Positions 42,334-53,000 of a stretch of 64,000 nt of DNA are shown here, in pieces; within the stretch, counting starts at the first letter, position 1; the number at the start of each line of letters is the position of its first letter. Under the pieces are notes generated by a model that did no database searches, had not been told where the DNA came from, and saw nothing but the letters and a program-made list of their open reading frames with translations. The DNA comes from Enterobacter hormaechei ATCC 49162 (lineage in GTDB: Bacteria > Pseudomonadota > Gammaproteobacteria > Enterobacterales > Enterobacteriaceae). Position numbers and translations under genes: made by a program. The stretch is from assembly GCF_001875655.1 (NCBI RefSeq), contig NZ_MKEQ01000001.1:372001-436000 (forward strand), written 5' to 3'.

Positions 42334-42376
42334 TTCGATAATACTCGTACAATAGGACTATTATAACAAACGAACG
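42334..42376. promoter_or_regulatory. Imperfect dyad in the arsR/EF-G divergent region
   Basis: Left arm GTTCGATAAT (42334-42343); right side ATTAT (42361-42365) and CGAAC (42372-42376) complement its two halves with unequal spacing. A small inner near-palindrome ATAGGACTAT (42353-42362) and a -10-like TATAAC (42363-42368) lie here. It is a candidate operator for the ArsR-type regulator over the EF-G promoter. Confidence 0.35.
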
Positions 42377-42431
42377 AATACGCGACCATCCCGGTCGTCA
42401 CATACCCGTCATAAAGACGTAAGGAAATATC

Positions 42432-44534
42432 ATGCCCCGACCCATTCCACTCGAACGTTATCGCAACATCGGTATCTCCGCGCATATCGATGCCGGTAAA
42501 ACCACCACCACTGAGCGCATTCTGTTTTACACCGGGATGAGCCACAAGCTGGGTGAAGTACACGATGGCGCGGCAACCACCGACTGGATGGCGCAGGAGC
42601 AGGAGCGCGGGATCACCATTACGTCGGCGGCGGTGAGCTGTTTCTGGCCCGGTATGGACAGAGGCTTTGAGCCGCACCGCATCAATATTATCGACACCCC
42701 CGGGCACGTAGATTTCACCATTGAGGTGGAACGTTCCATGCGTGTGCTCGACGGCGCGGTAATGGTCTATGACTCCGTTGGTGGCGTGCAGCCCCAGTCG
42801 GAAACCGTCTGGCGTCAGGCGAATAAATATCACGTCCCGCGGCTGGCCTTCGTCAACAAAATGGACCGCCCGGGTGCGGATTTCTTCCGCGTGGTGCAGA
42901 TGATGCAGGAGCGTCTGAAAGCTAATCCGGTCCCGATTGTGATCCCGGTGGGTGCGGAAGAACACTTCACGGGCGTGGTGGATCTCATCAAGATGCGCAC
43001 CATTCTGTGGGACGATGCAACGCAGGGTATGGCGTTTAGCTACGCGCCGGTGCCCGACGATCTGCTGAGCACCGCCCAGGCGTGGCGAGAAAAAATGGTT
43101 TCGGCGGCGGCAGAAGCCAGCGAGGAACTTATGGATAAGTACCTTGAGACGGGCGAACTGGATGAAGCGGAAATCATCAAAGGGCTGCGGATCCGGACTA
43201 TATCCGGTGAAATACAGCCCATGCTGTGCGGCAGCGCCTTTAAGAACAAAGGGGTGCAGCGCATGCTCGACGCGGTGATTGAGCTGATGCCGTCTCCGCT
43301 GGACGTGCCCGCCATTGACGGTGTTGATGAAGACGGACAGCACGCCGAGCGCCACCCAAGCGATCATGAACCGTTCTCGGCGCTGGCCTTTAAACTGATG
43401 AGCGATCCGTACGTCGGCCAGCTGACCTTTATCCGCGTCTATTCCGGCATACTGCGCAAAGGCGACGCGGTGTATAACCCGGTGAAAGGCAAGAAAGAGC
43501 GTATCGGACGCATCGTGCTGATGCATGCCAACGATCGCCATGAGGTGGACGAGCTGCGCGCAGGGGATATCGCAGCCTGTGTCGGGCTGAAAGACGTCAC
43601 CACCGGTGACACGCTGACCGACCCGAATGCGGTGATCACCCTTGAACGGATGGAGTTTCCGGACCCGGTTATTTCGCTGGCGATTGAGCCGAAAACCAAG
43701 GCCGATCAGGAGAAAATGGGGATCGCCCTACAGCGTCTGGCGGCGGAGGATCCGTCGTTCCGCCTGCACACGGATGATGAGTCCGGCCAGACGATTATCT
43801 CCGGGATGGGCGAGCTGCATCTGGAAATCATCGTTGACCGCATGAAGCGTGAGTTTGGCGTTGAGGCGAACATTGGTCGTCCGCAGGTCACCTACCGCGA
43901 AACCCTGCGTAAAGCGGTGAAGGATATTGAAGGTAAATTTGTCCGGCAGTCCGGCGGGAAAGGGCAGTATGGTCATGTTGTCCTGAGCCTGGAGCCTTTA
44001 GCCGCCGGGAGTGGTTTTGTGTTTGAAGATGCCACCAAAGGCGGGGTGGTGCCGCGGGAGTACATCCCGTCGGTGGAAAAAGGCTTGCGAGAAGCCATGA
44101 ATACGGGAGTGCTGGCGGGCTATCCGGTGGTGGATGTGAAAGCGACCCTGACGTTTGGTTCCTACCATGACGTTGACTCCTCGGAGATGGCCTTCCGCAT
44201 GGCGGCGATCCTCGGCTTCAAAGAGGGCGCACGGCGGGCGGATCCGGTTATTCTTGAGCCGGTGATGCACGTTGAGGTGGAAACGCCGGAAGAGTACGCC
44301 GGGAACATTATGGGCGATCTCTCCTCCCGTCGCGGCCTGGTGCAGGGGATGGCAGAGCAGTACGGTAGCCAGATTATTCGCGCTGACGTGCCGCTGGCTG
44401 AGATGTTTGGCTACGCTACCACGCTGCGATCGATGTCCCAGGGGCGCGCGACGTATACGATGGAGTTCCATCATTTTGCGGAAGCACCGCGGAATGTTGC
44501 GGATGAGATTATTGCGAAGCGTGTGAAGAGTTAA
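42432..44534 (+). CDS. Second elongation factor G (EF-G paralogue)
   Basis: A 700-residue translational GTPase with all EF-G domains. G1 [10 protein letters not shown]2 GITITSAA, G3 DTPGH, G4 NKMD and G5 GSAFKNKG are intact; domain II has [20 protein letters not shown], domain [19 protein letters not shown] and MGELHLEI, domain [11 protein letters not shown] with [19 protein letters not shown] and [11 protein letters not shown], domain [21 protein letters not shown] and [20 protein letters not shown]. The housekeeping fusA normally lies in the str operon with rpsL, rpsG and tufA; this one stands alone behind an ArsR-type regulator. It could be a conditional EF-G (stress, fusidate-like tolerance or recycling). 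Translocation function is likely but untested. AAGGAAATATC precedes the ATG. Confidence 0.9.
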   Translation: MPRPIPLERYRNIGISAHIDAGKTTTTERILFYTGMSHKLGEVHDGAATTDWMAQEQERGITITSAAVSCFWPGMDRGFEPHRINIIDTPGHVDFTIEVERSMRVLDGAVMVYDSVGGVQPQSETVWRQANKYHVPRLAFVNKMDRPGADFFRVVQMMQERLKANPVPIVIPVGAEEHFTGVVDLIKMRTILWDDATQGMAFSYAPVPDDLLSTAQAWREKMVSAAAEASEELMDKYLETGELDEAEIIKGLRIRTISGEIQPMLCGSAFKNKGVQRMLDAVIELMPSPLDVPAIDGVDEDGQHAERHPSDHEPFSALAFKLMSDPYVGQLTFIRVYSGILRKGDAVYNPVKGKKERIGRIVLMHANDRHEVDELRAGDIAACVGLKDVTTGDTLTDPNAVITLERMEFPDPVISLAIEPKTKADQEKMGIALQRLAAEDPSFRLHTDDESGQTIISGMGELHLEIIVDRMKREFGVEANIGRPQVTYRETLRKAVKDIEGKFVRQSGGKGQYGHVVLSLEPLAAGSGFVFEDATKGGVVPREYIPSVEKGLREAMNTGVLAGYPVVDVKATLTFGSYHDVDSSEMAFRMAAILGFKEGARRADPVILEPVMHVEVETPEEYAGNIMGDLSSRRGLVQGMAEQYGSQIIRADVPLAEMFGYATTLRSMSQGRATYTMEFHHFAEAPRNVADEIIAKRVKS

Positions 44535-44540
44535 TTAATT

Positions 44541-44580
44541 GCACATGGTAGTCATTTGGCTACCATGTGCCTTTATTATT
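44541..44580 (+). terminator. Strong terminator of the EF-G gene
   Basis: A perfect 11-bp stem GCACATGGTAG/CTACCATGTGC with an eight-base loop, followed by CTTTATTATT, six bases after the stop. It may also serve the convergent immunity gene weakly. Confidence 0.88.
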
Positions 44581-44601
44581 ACGACAGGGAGTTTATGCCT
44601 G

Positions 44602-45027
44602 TTACTTAATTAGCGTCGCCGATCGCACTTTCCATTTTCCTTGCTCTTCAACGAGACAATCTGCAATAACATGATCTTGCTTCTTACCAAATGCGACATA
44701 GACGTTTGTGCAAACGGCGTCAAAATCAGAATGTAAGACGGTTACCTGATTCCAGTCATCATCCCAGTCCTGCGCTTTGATAAACATATCCGCATCGGGC
44801 ATATCTTTGCCGTTACTGTCGCCAGAGTACATTTCTTTAATTGCTGCAATGGTCCCTGAGGCTACGTACTCGTTCATAATGTCTGGATTGAGTACGGGTG
44901 GTTTGTTCTGATCTAACTGCGCTATATACCATTGATTGAATTTAAGCGCCGCTTGACCCGGTGCATAAATGTTTTCTGCGGCCGCGAGCGGAGACAGGGC
45001 GAAAAGTAAAAAGTAGAGTGGTTTCAT
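44602..45027 (-). CDS. Periplasmic immunity protein (DUF3828-like) for the adjacent amidase effector
   Basis: A 141-residue secreted protein: signal peptide MKPLYFLLFALSPLAAA, cleaved before ENIYAPGQ. The mature part (LKFNQWYIAQLDQNKPPVLN; DADMFIKAQDWDDDWNQV; VIADCLVEEQGKWKVRSATL) is the cystatin/NTF2-like shape of DUF3828-type proteins, with two Cys probably in a disulfide. Its ATG overlaps the effector stop as TAATG, so the pair is translationally coupled. A periplasmic location is what is needed to block a peptidoglycan amidase delivered by kin. Family assignment is from memory. Confidence 0.72.
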   Translation of the reverse strand: MKPLYFLLFALSPLAAAENIYAPGQAALKFNQWYIAQLDQNKPPVLNPDIMNEYVASGTIAAIKEMYSGDSNGKDMPDADMFIKAQDWDDDWNQVTVLHSDFDAVCTNVYVAFGKKQDHVIADCLVEEQGKWKVRSATLIK

Positions 45028-45389
45028 TAATCATGCCTGAACAGTTCGTAATGAGGTTGTATGTTGCGGTAAGCCTGCCCAGGATACATGGTGCGTTGCA
45101 CAAAATCGCTGATCCGCTGTTGACCATCGTATATACAAACGTGACCGCTATCATGACCAATTATATTTTGGATAACTGCGACGTCACCAGCATGGGGTTG
45201 ATCATATACCAGGTGAAAGCCTGCATTGACTAATGTGCGCCCCATATCTTTTGCCAGACGCGTGTTGGGGATTTTTAATCGACCACCCGCTCTGATCGCT
45301 TCTGTTACGTAACGAGCACAATAACCCGTGCTGCTGGGTTGCGCGTGTGATTTCGCATATGATATTGCGCCATCTTTGTTCCATGACAT
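45027..45389 (-). CDS. Tae-type (NlpC/P60-CHAP) peptidoglycan amidase effector
   Basis: A 120-residue cysteine amidase. MSWNKDGAISYAKSHAQPSS then TGYCARYVTEAIRAGG holds the catalytic Cys24; HAGDVAVIQNIIGHDSGHVC holds the catalytic His83 in GHVCIYDG; ISDFVQRTMYPGQAYR is the C-terminal signature. This plan matches type VI secretion amidase effectors (Tae group) that cut peptide cross-links. There is no signal peptide, as expected for cargo injected into the periplasm of a neighbour. The ATG at 45389 follows AAAGGAA; an upstream frame to 45476 is not used. No type VI genes lie in this window, so it is an orphan effector with its immunity gene directly after it. Confidence 0.78.
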   Translation of the reverse strand: MSWNKDGAISYAKSHAQPSSTGYCARYVTEAIRAGGRLKIPNTRLAKDMGRTLVNAGFHLVYDQPHAGDVAVIQNIIGHDSGHVCIYDGQQRISDFVQRTMYPGQAYRNIQPHYELFRHD

Positions 45390-45514
45390 GGATATTTCCT
45401 TTACGAAAGATTGTTTATGCAACAGCTTGTGAAATATCCTCCGTTTAACATCGTCATGATAAACATAAAATGCCATAGAAATTTCATATAATTCAGATGG
45501 GTATAATTAAAAAA

Positions 45515-46087
45515 TCATTCCAGCGCCTTCACCATTTTCCCGCTCGCGACAAACGTACCGGCACCCAGATGATGCAGCGTATTCAGCTTATCCCCGTCAA
45601 ACTGCCAGCGCCCGGCGACAAATGCGCGCTCATCCGCCGCGGCGGAAACCACTTCGCCAAAAAGAGTGTCATATTTCTCGGCCGCAGAGGTTACAGGTAA
45701 TAACCGGCACTCCATCCACGCCAGACATTTCTCTTCTATAACCGGCAGGCCAAGCTTAGGGCCATAAATAACCGGGATCCCGTAGCAGTTGAATTTATCC
45801 TCGTCGCGCCCGCTGACGCTGCCGACCGCCCAGGTCCAGTTGGCTGCCGCCACGCCGGGGATCACAATGCCGAATTTCCCGCTGCGTTCGATCAACTCCC
45901 GTGACCACGCGCTTTTGTCTACCACAATCGCGATACGCGGGGGCTCAAATTCCACCGGCATAGACCATGCGGCGGCCATGACGTTGCGACGATCGATGGT
46001 CTCATCTCGGCTGGTGATGAGCACGGTTGGACCGTGATTCAGAAGACGGCTGGCATGGCGTAATTCAACAGGGCGAAAGTGGTTCAT
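45515..46087 (-). CDS. yddH: Flavin reductase-like FMN-binding protein YddH
   Basis: A 190-residue protein of the flavin-reductase/FMN-binding split-barrel family, matching E. coli YddH (189 residues): RHASRLLNHGPTVLITSRDE, NVMAAAWSMPVEFEPPRIAI, VVDKSAWSRELIERSGKFGI and WAVGSVSGRDEDKFNCYGIP. TLHHLGAGTFVASGK closes it. It is cytoplasmic, probably dimeric, and binds FMN; its substrate is unknown. It is divergent from nhoA as in E. coli. It could supply FMNH2 to LLM monooxygenases such as those at 31.6 and 33.8 kb, but there is no operon link. Confidence 0.9.
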   Translation of the reverse strand: MNHFRPVELRHASRLLNHGPTVLITSRDETIDRRNVMAAAWSMPVEFEPPRIAIVVDKSAWSRELIERSGKFGIVIPGVAAANWTWAVGSVSGRDEDKFNCYGIPVIYGPKLGLPVIEEKCLAWMECRLLPVTSAAEKYDTLFGEVVSAAADERAFVAGRWQFDGDKLNTLHHLGAGTFVASGKMVKALE

Positions 46088-46192
46088 AGGATCTCCTCAT
46101 GTACACGATGAGTATGACGAAAAAGCACTTTTGCGCATATGCATAAGGGAAAATAGTTTATAAACAGGGGATATCACATCCTGGAGCAAATC

Positions 46193-47038
46193 ATGTCCCC
46201 ATTTCTGAGTGCTTATTTCGCCCGCACGGGCTGGCAGCAGCCCGTACAGGTTGATATCGATACCCTGCGGGGGCTGCATTTACACCATAACTGCGCAATC
46301 CCTTTCGAAAATATCGATGTTGTTTTGCCGCGTGAAATCCATCTGGACGACGGGTGTCTGGTGGATAAACTTGTCACCGCGCGGCGGGGGGGATATTGCT
46401 TTGAGCAAAACGGCCTGTTTGAGCGGGTGTTACGCGAAGTCGGTTTTACGGTGCGCAGCGTGCTGGGGCGGGTTGTGCTGGCTAATCCGACGCAGATGCC
46501 GCCGCGTACGCACCGGTTGCTGCTGGTTGAGCTGAACGGCGAGCGCTGGATCGCCGATGTGGGATTTGGCGGACAAACGCTGACGGCGCCGATTCGTTTG
46601 ATCGCCAACGAGGAACAGGAAACCCCGCACGGGAGTTATCGTTTGCTGAGCGAGGGTAACGACTGGGTACTGCAATTCCGCCATCACGAGCACTGGCAGT
46701 CAATGTACCACTTCGACCTGGCGACCCAGTACTTCAACGATTACGTGATGGGAAACTTCTGGTCGGCGCACTGGCCGCAGTCCCATTTCCGTCATCACCT
46801 GCTGATGTGTCGCCACCTGCCGGACGGGGGCAAGCTGACGCTGACCAACTTTAATTTTACCCACTGGCAGAACGGGCATGTGGAGGATCAGATCCATTTG
46901 CCGGATGCGGAGGCGCTGTATAAGCTGATGCAGGCGCGGTTTGGCCTGGGCGTTGATGACCCGAAGCACGGCTTTACCCTGGCCGAGCTGACGGCCGTGA
47001 TGGCGGGGTTTGATACGCATCCACAGGCAGGGAAATAG
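46193..47038 (+). CDS. nhoA: Arylamine N-acetyltransferase NhoA
   Basis: A 281-residue NAT enzyme that acetylates arylamines and O-acetylates N-hydroxyarylamines with acetyl-CoA. The catalytic triad is complete: Cys69 in ARRGGYCFEQN, His107 in RTHRLLLVE and Asp122 in IADVGFGG. HHNCAIPFENIDVVL near the N-terminus and FWSAHWPQSHFRHHLLMCRH complete the family pattern; length equals the E. coli/Salmonella enzyme. It activates mutagenic nitroaromatics in Salmonella. It is monocistronic, followed by a BIME. Confidence 0.94.
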   Translation: MSPFLSAYFARTGWQQPVQVDIDTLRGLHLHHNCAIPFENIDVVLPREIHLDDGCLVDKLVTARRGGYCFEQNGLFERVLREVGFTVRSVLGRVVLANPTQMPPRTHRLLLVELNGERWIADVGFGGQTLTAPIRLIANEEQETPHGSYRLLSEGNDWVLQFRHHEHWQSMYHFDLATQYFNDYVMGNFWSAHWPQSHFRHHLLMCRHLPDGGKLTLTNFNFTHWQNGHVEDQIHLPDAEALYKLMQARFGLGVDDPKHGFTLAELTAVMAGFDTHPQAGK

Positions 47039-47114
47039 CCCGGTGGCGGCTACGCCTTACCGGGCCTACAGCGGCTTGAAACGTAGGTCGGGTAAGGCGA
47101 AGCCGCCACCCGAC
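47038..47114. repeat. Pair of REP elements (BIME) between nhoA and narV
   Basis: Two REP palindromes in opposite orientation, 47038-47065 (GCCCGGTGGCGGC...TTACCGGGC) and 47087-47114 (GTCGGGTAAGGCG...CCACCCGAC). They fill the space between the stops of convergent nhoA and narV, and can act as a bidirectional transcription end. Confidence 0.8.
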
Positions 47115-47118
47115 AAAA

Positions 47119-47799
47119 TCAACGGCGCGATCTCACCACCTGATAGCGACGGGTAAAATACTCAAACGGCGCACTCCAAACGTGCACCAGACGGGTGAAC
47201 GGGAAGATAAGGAAGATCGTCATCCCCAGCACCAGATGCACGCGGAAGATCGGTGCGACGCCGCTCAGCATTTCTGACGAGCCTCCCTTAAACGTCACGA
47301 TCCCCTGCGCCCAGCCGACCAGCTTCATCATCTCGCTTCCGTCAGGATACTGGGCGGAGAAGGGAATGGTCGACAGTCCCAGGATGCACTGAAGCAGCAG
47401 GATACTCATGATGATGATATCCGGCGTGGTGGACGTGGCGCGTACCCGTTGGTTGAACAGGCGGCGGTAAAGCAGCATTGACCCGCCAATCAGCGTCAGT
47501 ACCCCGCAAATCCCGCCCGCAATCATGGCTAACTGCTGTTTAACCGCGACGGGTAAAAACCAGGCGTACATCCAGTGGGGGGTTAACATGCCGAACAGGT
47601 GCCCGAAGAAGATCCCCAGGATCCCGATATGAAACAGGTTCGAGGCCCAGTTCATCCCGCGTTTGCTGAGCATCTGGCTCGACGAGGCGCGCCAGGTGTA
47701 CTGCCCGTAGTCGTAGCGCAACCAGCTACCGAGGAAAAAAACGGTGGCGCAGATATACGGATAAATGTCATAGAAAAACACGTTCAGGTAATGTGTCAT
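47119..47799 (-). CDS. narV: Nitrate reductase Z gamma subunit (cytochrome b)
   Basis: A 226-residue integral membrane cytochrome b with five helices, the quinol-oxidising subunit of nitrate reductase Z. It begins [20 protein letters not shown], and [24 protein letters not shown] holds axial His residues near 55-66; [20 protein letters not shown] holds the C-terminal haem ligands (about 187 and 205). It passes electrons from quinol through two b haems to the beta subunit. It overlaps narW by four bases, as last gene of narZYWV. NarZ-type assignment over narGHJI rests on the narU neighbour and local gene order. Confidence 0.92.
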   Translation of the reverse strand: MTHYLNVFFYDIYPYICATVFFLGSWLRYDYGQYTWRASSSQMLSKRGMNWASNLFHIGILGIFFGHLFGMLTPHWMYAWFLPVAVKQQLAMIAGGICGVLTLIGGSMLLYRRLFNQRVRATSTTPDIIIMSILLLQCILGLSTIPFSAQYPDGSEMMKLVGWAQGIVTFKGGSSEMLSGVAPIFRVHLVLGMTIFLIFPFTRLVHVWSAPFEYFTRRYQVVRSRR

Positions 47800-48491
47800 T
47801 TTGGGCCTCCGGCGCTGACGTCCACGTACTGCGGCGCGACGTCCTGGCTAAAGCGTCGTTGATATTGCTGCATCGGCGAGCTGTCGCACGATGTGGCGTT
47901 GTCTTCGATAAACTTCACCTGTTCCTCTTCCCACACCGCGTCCAGCGCCTGACGGGTATCATCCCGTTTTTCACCGGACACCTGTTTCGCCACGCTGTCG
48001 CTGGAAAGCCGCGTTTCCGCCAGCGTCAGCAGGGCGTCAAACAGCTGGTAATGCGCCACGCCGCGCTGTTTCAGGCGGCCACCAATCAGCGCCAGAATAG
48101 GCGCGACGTTTTGCAGCCCTTCGCGCGCTTCGTCGTCGGTAACGATGCTAAGGTATTCCAGATAGAGCGGCAGATAGTCCGGCAGCTCGCGGCAGTCAAG
48201 CTGAAGACCCGCTTTCTCATACTGACTCATGAGATCGACCATCGCCTGACCGCGATCGCGGGACTCGGCGTGAACATGCTCGAACAGCAGTAGCGAGGTT
48301 GCGCGACCACGTTCAAACACTTCACACCATTCAGCCTGCTTATCCAGCAGCGGGGCGCTCAGGTGCTGCTGCGCAAACGGCAGCAGCATGGGCGCGTCCT
48401 GTTCAACCAGGGAAAGCGCTTCGTCGCGGTTTTCCCACAGCAGTTCATCGGGATACTCAATCAGCAGCGCGATGATTTTGAGGATTTGCAT
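47796..48491 (-). CDS. narW: Nitrate reductase Z assembly chaperone (delta subunit)
   Basis: A 231-residue TorD/NarJ-type redox chaperone needed to insert the molybdenum cofactor and Fe-S cluster into the alpha subunit; it is not part of the final enzyme. It starts [20 protein letters not shown], and has [20 protein letters not shown] (the HVHxxSRDRGxAM signature), then [15 protein letters not shown] and [20 protein letters not shown]. Start and narY stop overlap by one base; it overlaps narV by four. Confidence 0.93.
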   Translation of the reverse strand: MQILKIIALLIEYPDELLWENRDEALSLVEQDAPMLLPFAQQHLSAPLLDKQAEWCEVFERGRATSLLLFEHVHAESRDRGQAMVDLMSQYEKAGLQLDCRELPDYLPLYLEYLSIVTDDEAREGLQNVAPILALIGGRLKQRGVAHYQLFDALLTLAETRLSSDSVAKQVSGEKRDDTRQALDAVWEEEQVKFIEDNATSCDSSPMQQYQRRFSQDVAPQYVDVSAGGPK

Positions 48492-50035
48492 TACTCTCCC
48501 TCCCCGTGATCGCGCACCTCGGTGATGTTGATCGCATCGATGCGGCTGCTGTTGAAGAGGTTGAATTTGGTGTCAGAGCCGTGGCAGCCGTCGCCAAAGG
48601 TGAAGCCGCAGCCGTTTTTCTCCGGGAAGGCATCGCGCGCCATTTCACGGTGGCTGGTCGGGATCACGAAGCGGTCTTCGTAGTTAGCAATCGCCAGGTA
48701 GCGGTACATCTCCTCAACCTGCGCTTCGGTCAGGCCGACCTCTTCAATGGCGCGGGTATCGGTCACGCCTTCCACGGTCTGGGAGCGTTTGTAGTGACGC
48801 ATCGCCATCATGCGTTTCAGGGCGCGCAGCACCGGCCCGGTATCGCCAGCGCTCAGCATGTTTGCCAGGTACTGCACCGGGATGCGCAGGCTTTCAACCG
48901 CAGGCAGAACGCCGTCGCTCTGCGGCAGACCGCCCGCGTCCGCGTAGGACTGAATTGGCGACAGCGGCGGCACATACCAGACCATCGGCAAGGTGCGGTA
49001 TTCCGGGTGCAGCGGCAGGGCAAGCTTCCAGTCCATCGCCATTTTGTAAACCGGCGAACGCTGGGCGGCGTCAATCACGTTCTGCGGAATACCCTGCTTC
49101 AGCGCCTCCTCAATCACCGCTGGATCGTTCGGGTTGAGGAACACGTCGCACTGACGCTCGTACAGATCGGTTTCATGCTCGGTGCTTGCTGCCTCTTCAA
49201 TACGGTCCGCGTCGTACAGCAGCACGCCGAGATAGCGGATGCGCCCGACGCAGGTTTCCGAGCAGACGGTCGGCTGGCCGGACTCGATGCGCGGGTAGCA
49301 GAAGATGCATTTTTCTGATTTGCCGCTCTTCCAGTTGAAGTAGATTTTCTTGTACGGGCAACCGCTGATGCACAGACGCCAGCCGCGGCATTTATCCTGG
49401 TCGATCAGCACGATGCCGTCCTCTTCGCGCTTATAAATGGCGCCGCTCGGGCAGGTGGCGACGCAGCTCGGGTTGAGGCAATGCTCGCACAGGCGCGGCA
49501 GGTACATCATGAAGGTGTTTTCAAACTGACCGTACATCTCCTTCTGTATCTTCTGGAAGTTGCGGTCGCGGGCGCGTTTTTCGAACTCGCCACCCAGCAG
49601 CTCCTCCCAGTTGGGTCCCCAGACGATTTTGTCCATCCGCTTGCCGTCGATCAGCGAACGTGGGCGGGCGGTAGGGAGGTGATCCCCCTCCGGCGCGCGG
49701 TGCAGATCCTGATAGTCGAAGGTGAAGGGTTCATAGTAATCGTCAATCTGCGGCAACACGGGGTTGGCGAAAATCTTCGACAGCACGCCCATTTTGCCCC
49801 CGAGGCGCGGGGTCAGCTTGCCGTGGATCCCGCGTATCCAGCCGCCTTGCCACTCATCCTCATCTTCCCAGTTTTTCGGATAGCCAATCCCCGGTTTGGT
49901 CTCCACGTTGTTAAACCACGCATACTCCATCCCTTCGCGCCCGGTCCAGACGTTCTTACAGGTGACCGAGCAGGTGTGGCAGCCAATGCATTTATCGAGA
50001 TTCAGTACCATGCCAACCTGTGAGCGTATTTTCAT
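48491..50035 (-). CDS. narY: Nitrate reductase Z beta subunit (four Fe-S clusters)
   Basis: A 514-residue electron-transfer subunit carrying three 4Fe-4S and one 3Fe-4S clusters. Ferredoxin motifs are plain: GMVLNLDKCIGCHTCSVTCK, LPRLCEHCLNPSCVATCPSG, DQDKCRGWRLCISGCPYKKI (the Trp in CxxW marks the 3Fe-4S site) and KCIFCYPRIESGQPTVCSET. It transfers electrons from narV haems to the narZ cofactor on the cytoplasmic side. It overlaps narZ by four bases and narW by one base. Confidence 0.95.
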   Translation of the reverse strand: MKIRSQVGMVLNLDKCIGCHTCSVTCKNVWTGREGMEYAWFNNVETKPGIGYPKNWEDEDEWQGGWIRGIHGKLTPRLGGKMGVLSKIFANPVLPQIDDYYEPFTFDYQDLHRAPEGDHLPTARPRSLIDGKRMDKIVWGPNWEELLGGEFEKRARDRNFQKIQKEMYGQFENTFMMYLPRLCEHCLNPSCVATCPSGAIYKREEDGIVLIDQDKCRGWRLCISGCPYKKIYFNWKSGKSEKCIFCYPRIESGQPTVCSETCVGRIRYLGVLLYDADRIEEAASTEHETDLYERQCDVFLNPNDPAVIEEALKQGIPQNVIDAAQRSPVYKMAMDWKLALPLHPEYRTLPMVWYVPPLSPIQSYADAGGLPQSDGVLPAVESLRIPVQYLANMLSAGDTGPVLRALKRMMAMRHYKRSQTVEGVTDTRAIEEVGLTEAQVEEMYRYLAIANYEDRFVIPTSHREMARDAFPEKNGCGFTFGDGCHGSDTKFNLFNSSRIDAINITEVRDHGEGE

Positions 50036-53000
50036 TTTTTCGCCTCCTGTACCTGATCCCGACCTTCGCCGTCCAGCCAGTTAATGTTTTTCATTTTGCG
50101 GATCATGATGAACTCGTCGCGGTTCGAGCCGACGGTGCCGTAATAGTTGAAGCTGTAGGCCAGCTGCGCGTAGCCGCCAATCATGTGGGTCGGTTTCGGG
50201 CAGACGCGGGTAACGGAGTTGTGGATCCCGCCGCGCCGTCCGGTCACTTCTGACCCCGGAATGTTCAGGATGCGCTCCTGGGCGTGGTACATCATGGTCA
50301 TGCCCGGCGGTACGCGCTGGCTGACCACTGCGCGTGCGGTGAGAGCGCCGTTGGCGTTGAAGGCTTCGATCCAGTCGTTGTCCTCAATGCCCAGTTCGCG
50401 TGCGTCGGTTTCGCTGATCCAGACAATCGGCCCGCCTCGCGACAGGGTCTGCATCAGCAGGTTTTCGCTGTAGGTGGAGTGAATGCCCCATTTCTGGTGC
50501 GGCGTCAGGAAGTTGAGCGCTTTTTCCGGGAAGCCGTTCGGCGGGATCTCGCGCATATGGGTGACGCTGCGGGTGTCAATCGGTGGACGATAGGCCACCA
50601 GGCTCTCCCCGAAGGCGCGCATCCAGACGTGATCCTGATACAGCTGCTGGCGGCCTGAAATCGTGCGCCACGGGATCAGCTCGTGGACGTTGGTATAGCC
50701 TGCGTTATAGGAGACGTGCTCGCTCTCAAGGCCGGACCACGTCGGGCTGGAGATGATTTTGCGCGGCTGCGCCTGAATATCGCGGAAGCGGATTTTCTCG
50801 TCTTCTTTGTTCAGCGCCAGATGGGTGTGATCGCGCCCGGTCAGTTCCCCGAGGGCTTCCCAGGCTTTGACCGCGACCTGACCATTGGTTTCCGGCGCGA
50901 GGGCGAGGATCACCTCTGAAGCGTCAATGGCGGTCTCGATGCGCGGGCGACCTTTCGCCGGGCCGTCGAGCTTGACGTAGTTGAGCTTGCCGAGGAAATC
51001 GACCTCGTTCTGGGTGTTCCACGATATGCCTTTTCCGCCGTTGCCGAGCTTGTCCAGCAGCGGTCCAAGGGCCGTAAAGCGCTCGTAGGTTTCCGGGTAG
51101 TTACGCTCGACCACGGCGATGTTCGGTGCCGTTTTGCCGGGGATCAGATCGCATTCGCCTTTGCGCCAGTCCAGAATATCAAACGGCTGCGACAGTTCCC
51201 CCGGTGAATCATGCTGTAGCGGCTGTAGCACCACGTCAGTTTCGGTGCCGAGATGCCCGACGCACACTTCAGAGAACACTTTGGCGATGCCCTTGTAGAT
51301 CTCCCAGTCGCTGCGCGATTCCCACGCCGGGTCAACGGCGGCGGAAAGCGGGTGAATAAACGGATGCATGTCCGAGGTATTCATATCGTCTTTTTCATAC
51401 CAGGTGGCGGTGGGCAGGACGATATCCGAGAACAGGCAGGTGCTGGACATGCGGAAATCGAGCGTCACCAGCAGATCCAGCTTGCCCTCAATGGCGGCGG
51501 TTTGCCACTCCACCTCTTCAGGCTTCACGTCGTCCGTTGAGCCTAAATCCTCACCCTGAATACCGCTTTCAGTGCCAAGCAGGTATTTCAGCATGTACTC
51601 ATGGCCTTTCCCGGACGAGCCGAGCAGGTTCGAGCGCCAGACGAACAGGTTGCGCGGGTGGTTCTTGCCGTTGTCCGGCTGTTCACAGGCGAAGCGAATA
51701 TCACCCGATTTTAACGCCTGCACGGTATAGTCCTGCGGCGACATCCCGGCGGCGTCGGCGCGGGCTTTCACATGCAGCGGATTAAGGTTGAGCTGAGGGG
51801 CCGACGGCAGCCAGCCCATGCGCTCGGCGCGCACGTTGAAATCGATCAGGTGTCCGGTGAATTTCGTCGCGTCTGCAAGGGGAGAAAGCAACTCCTGGGC
51901 GGTCAGCTTCTCATAGCGCCACTGGCTGGCGTGGTTGTAGAAGTAGGAAGTGCTGTTCATCTGGCGCGGCGGGCGGTTCCAGTCCAGCGCGAAGGCCAGC
52001 GGCAGCCAGCCGGTTTGCGGGCGCAGCTTCTCCTGGCCCACATAGTGAGACCAGCCGCCGCCGCTCTGCCCGACGCAGCCGCAGAAGACCAGCATGTTGA
52101 TCATCCCGCGGTAGTTCATGTCCATGTGGTACCAGTGGTTCACACCGGCACCGAGGATGATCATCGAACGGCCGTGGGTTTTATGCGCCGTGTCGGCAAA
52201 CTCGCGGGCGATTTTTTCAATCAAGTACGCGGGCACGCCGGTAATTTGTTCGCCCCAGGCCGGGGTGTAGGCTTTTATCTCGGCGTAATTTAACGCGGCG
52301 TTACTGTCTTCCAGACCGCGATCGAGGCCGTAGTTCGCCAGCACCAGATCGTACACGCTGACCACCCGTCGCTGGCTGCCGTCCGCCAGCGTCAGGGTTT
52401 TACTCGGTACGCGGCGCGTCAGCACCGGCTCCTGGTTCACGCTGCGGAAGTGTGGGTTTTCGTTACCGCCGAAGTACGGGAAGGCGACGTCCGCCACGCT
52501 GTCGTGGGTGATGAGCAGGGATAGCGTCAGCTCGGTTTCCTGACCCGCCGCCAGCGACTCCAGGTTCCATTTGCCTTTTTCACCCCAGCGGAAGCCAATG
52601 GATCCGTTCGGCGCCACCAGATTCCCGGCCACGTCAAAGGCGATGGTTTTCCACTCCGGATTATTCGTTTCGCCCAGCCCGTCGGCCAGATCCGACGCGC
52701 GCAGCATGCGGCCCGGCACCACGCGACCGTCTGCCTGCTCATCCAGCAGGACCAGCATCGGCATGTCGGTGTAGCGACGGCAATAGTTGAGGAAATACTC
52801 GCTCGGGTTATCAAGGTGGAACTCTTTGAGGATCACATGGCCCATCGCCATGGCGAGGGCGCTGTCGGTACCCTGTTTGGGAGCCAGCCACTGGTCGCTG
52901 AGCTTCGCCACCTCCGAGAAGTCCGGCGTAATGGCGACGGTCTTGGTCCCTTTGTAGCGCACTTCGGTGAAGAAGTGGGCGTCCGGGGTACGCGTCTGCG

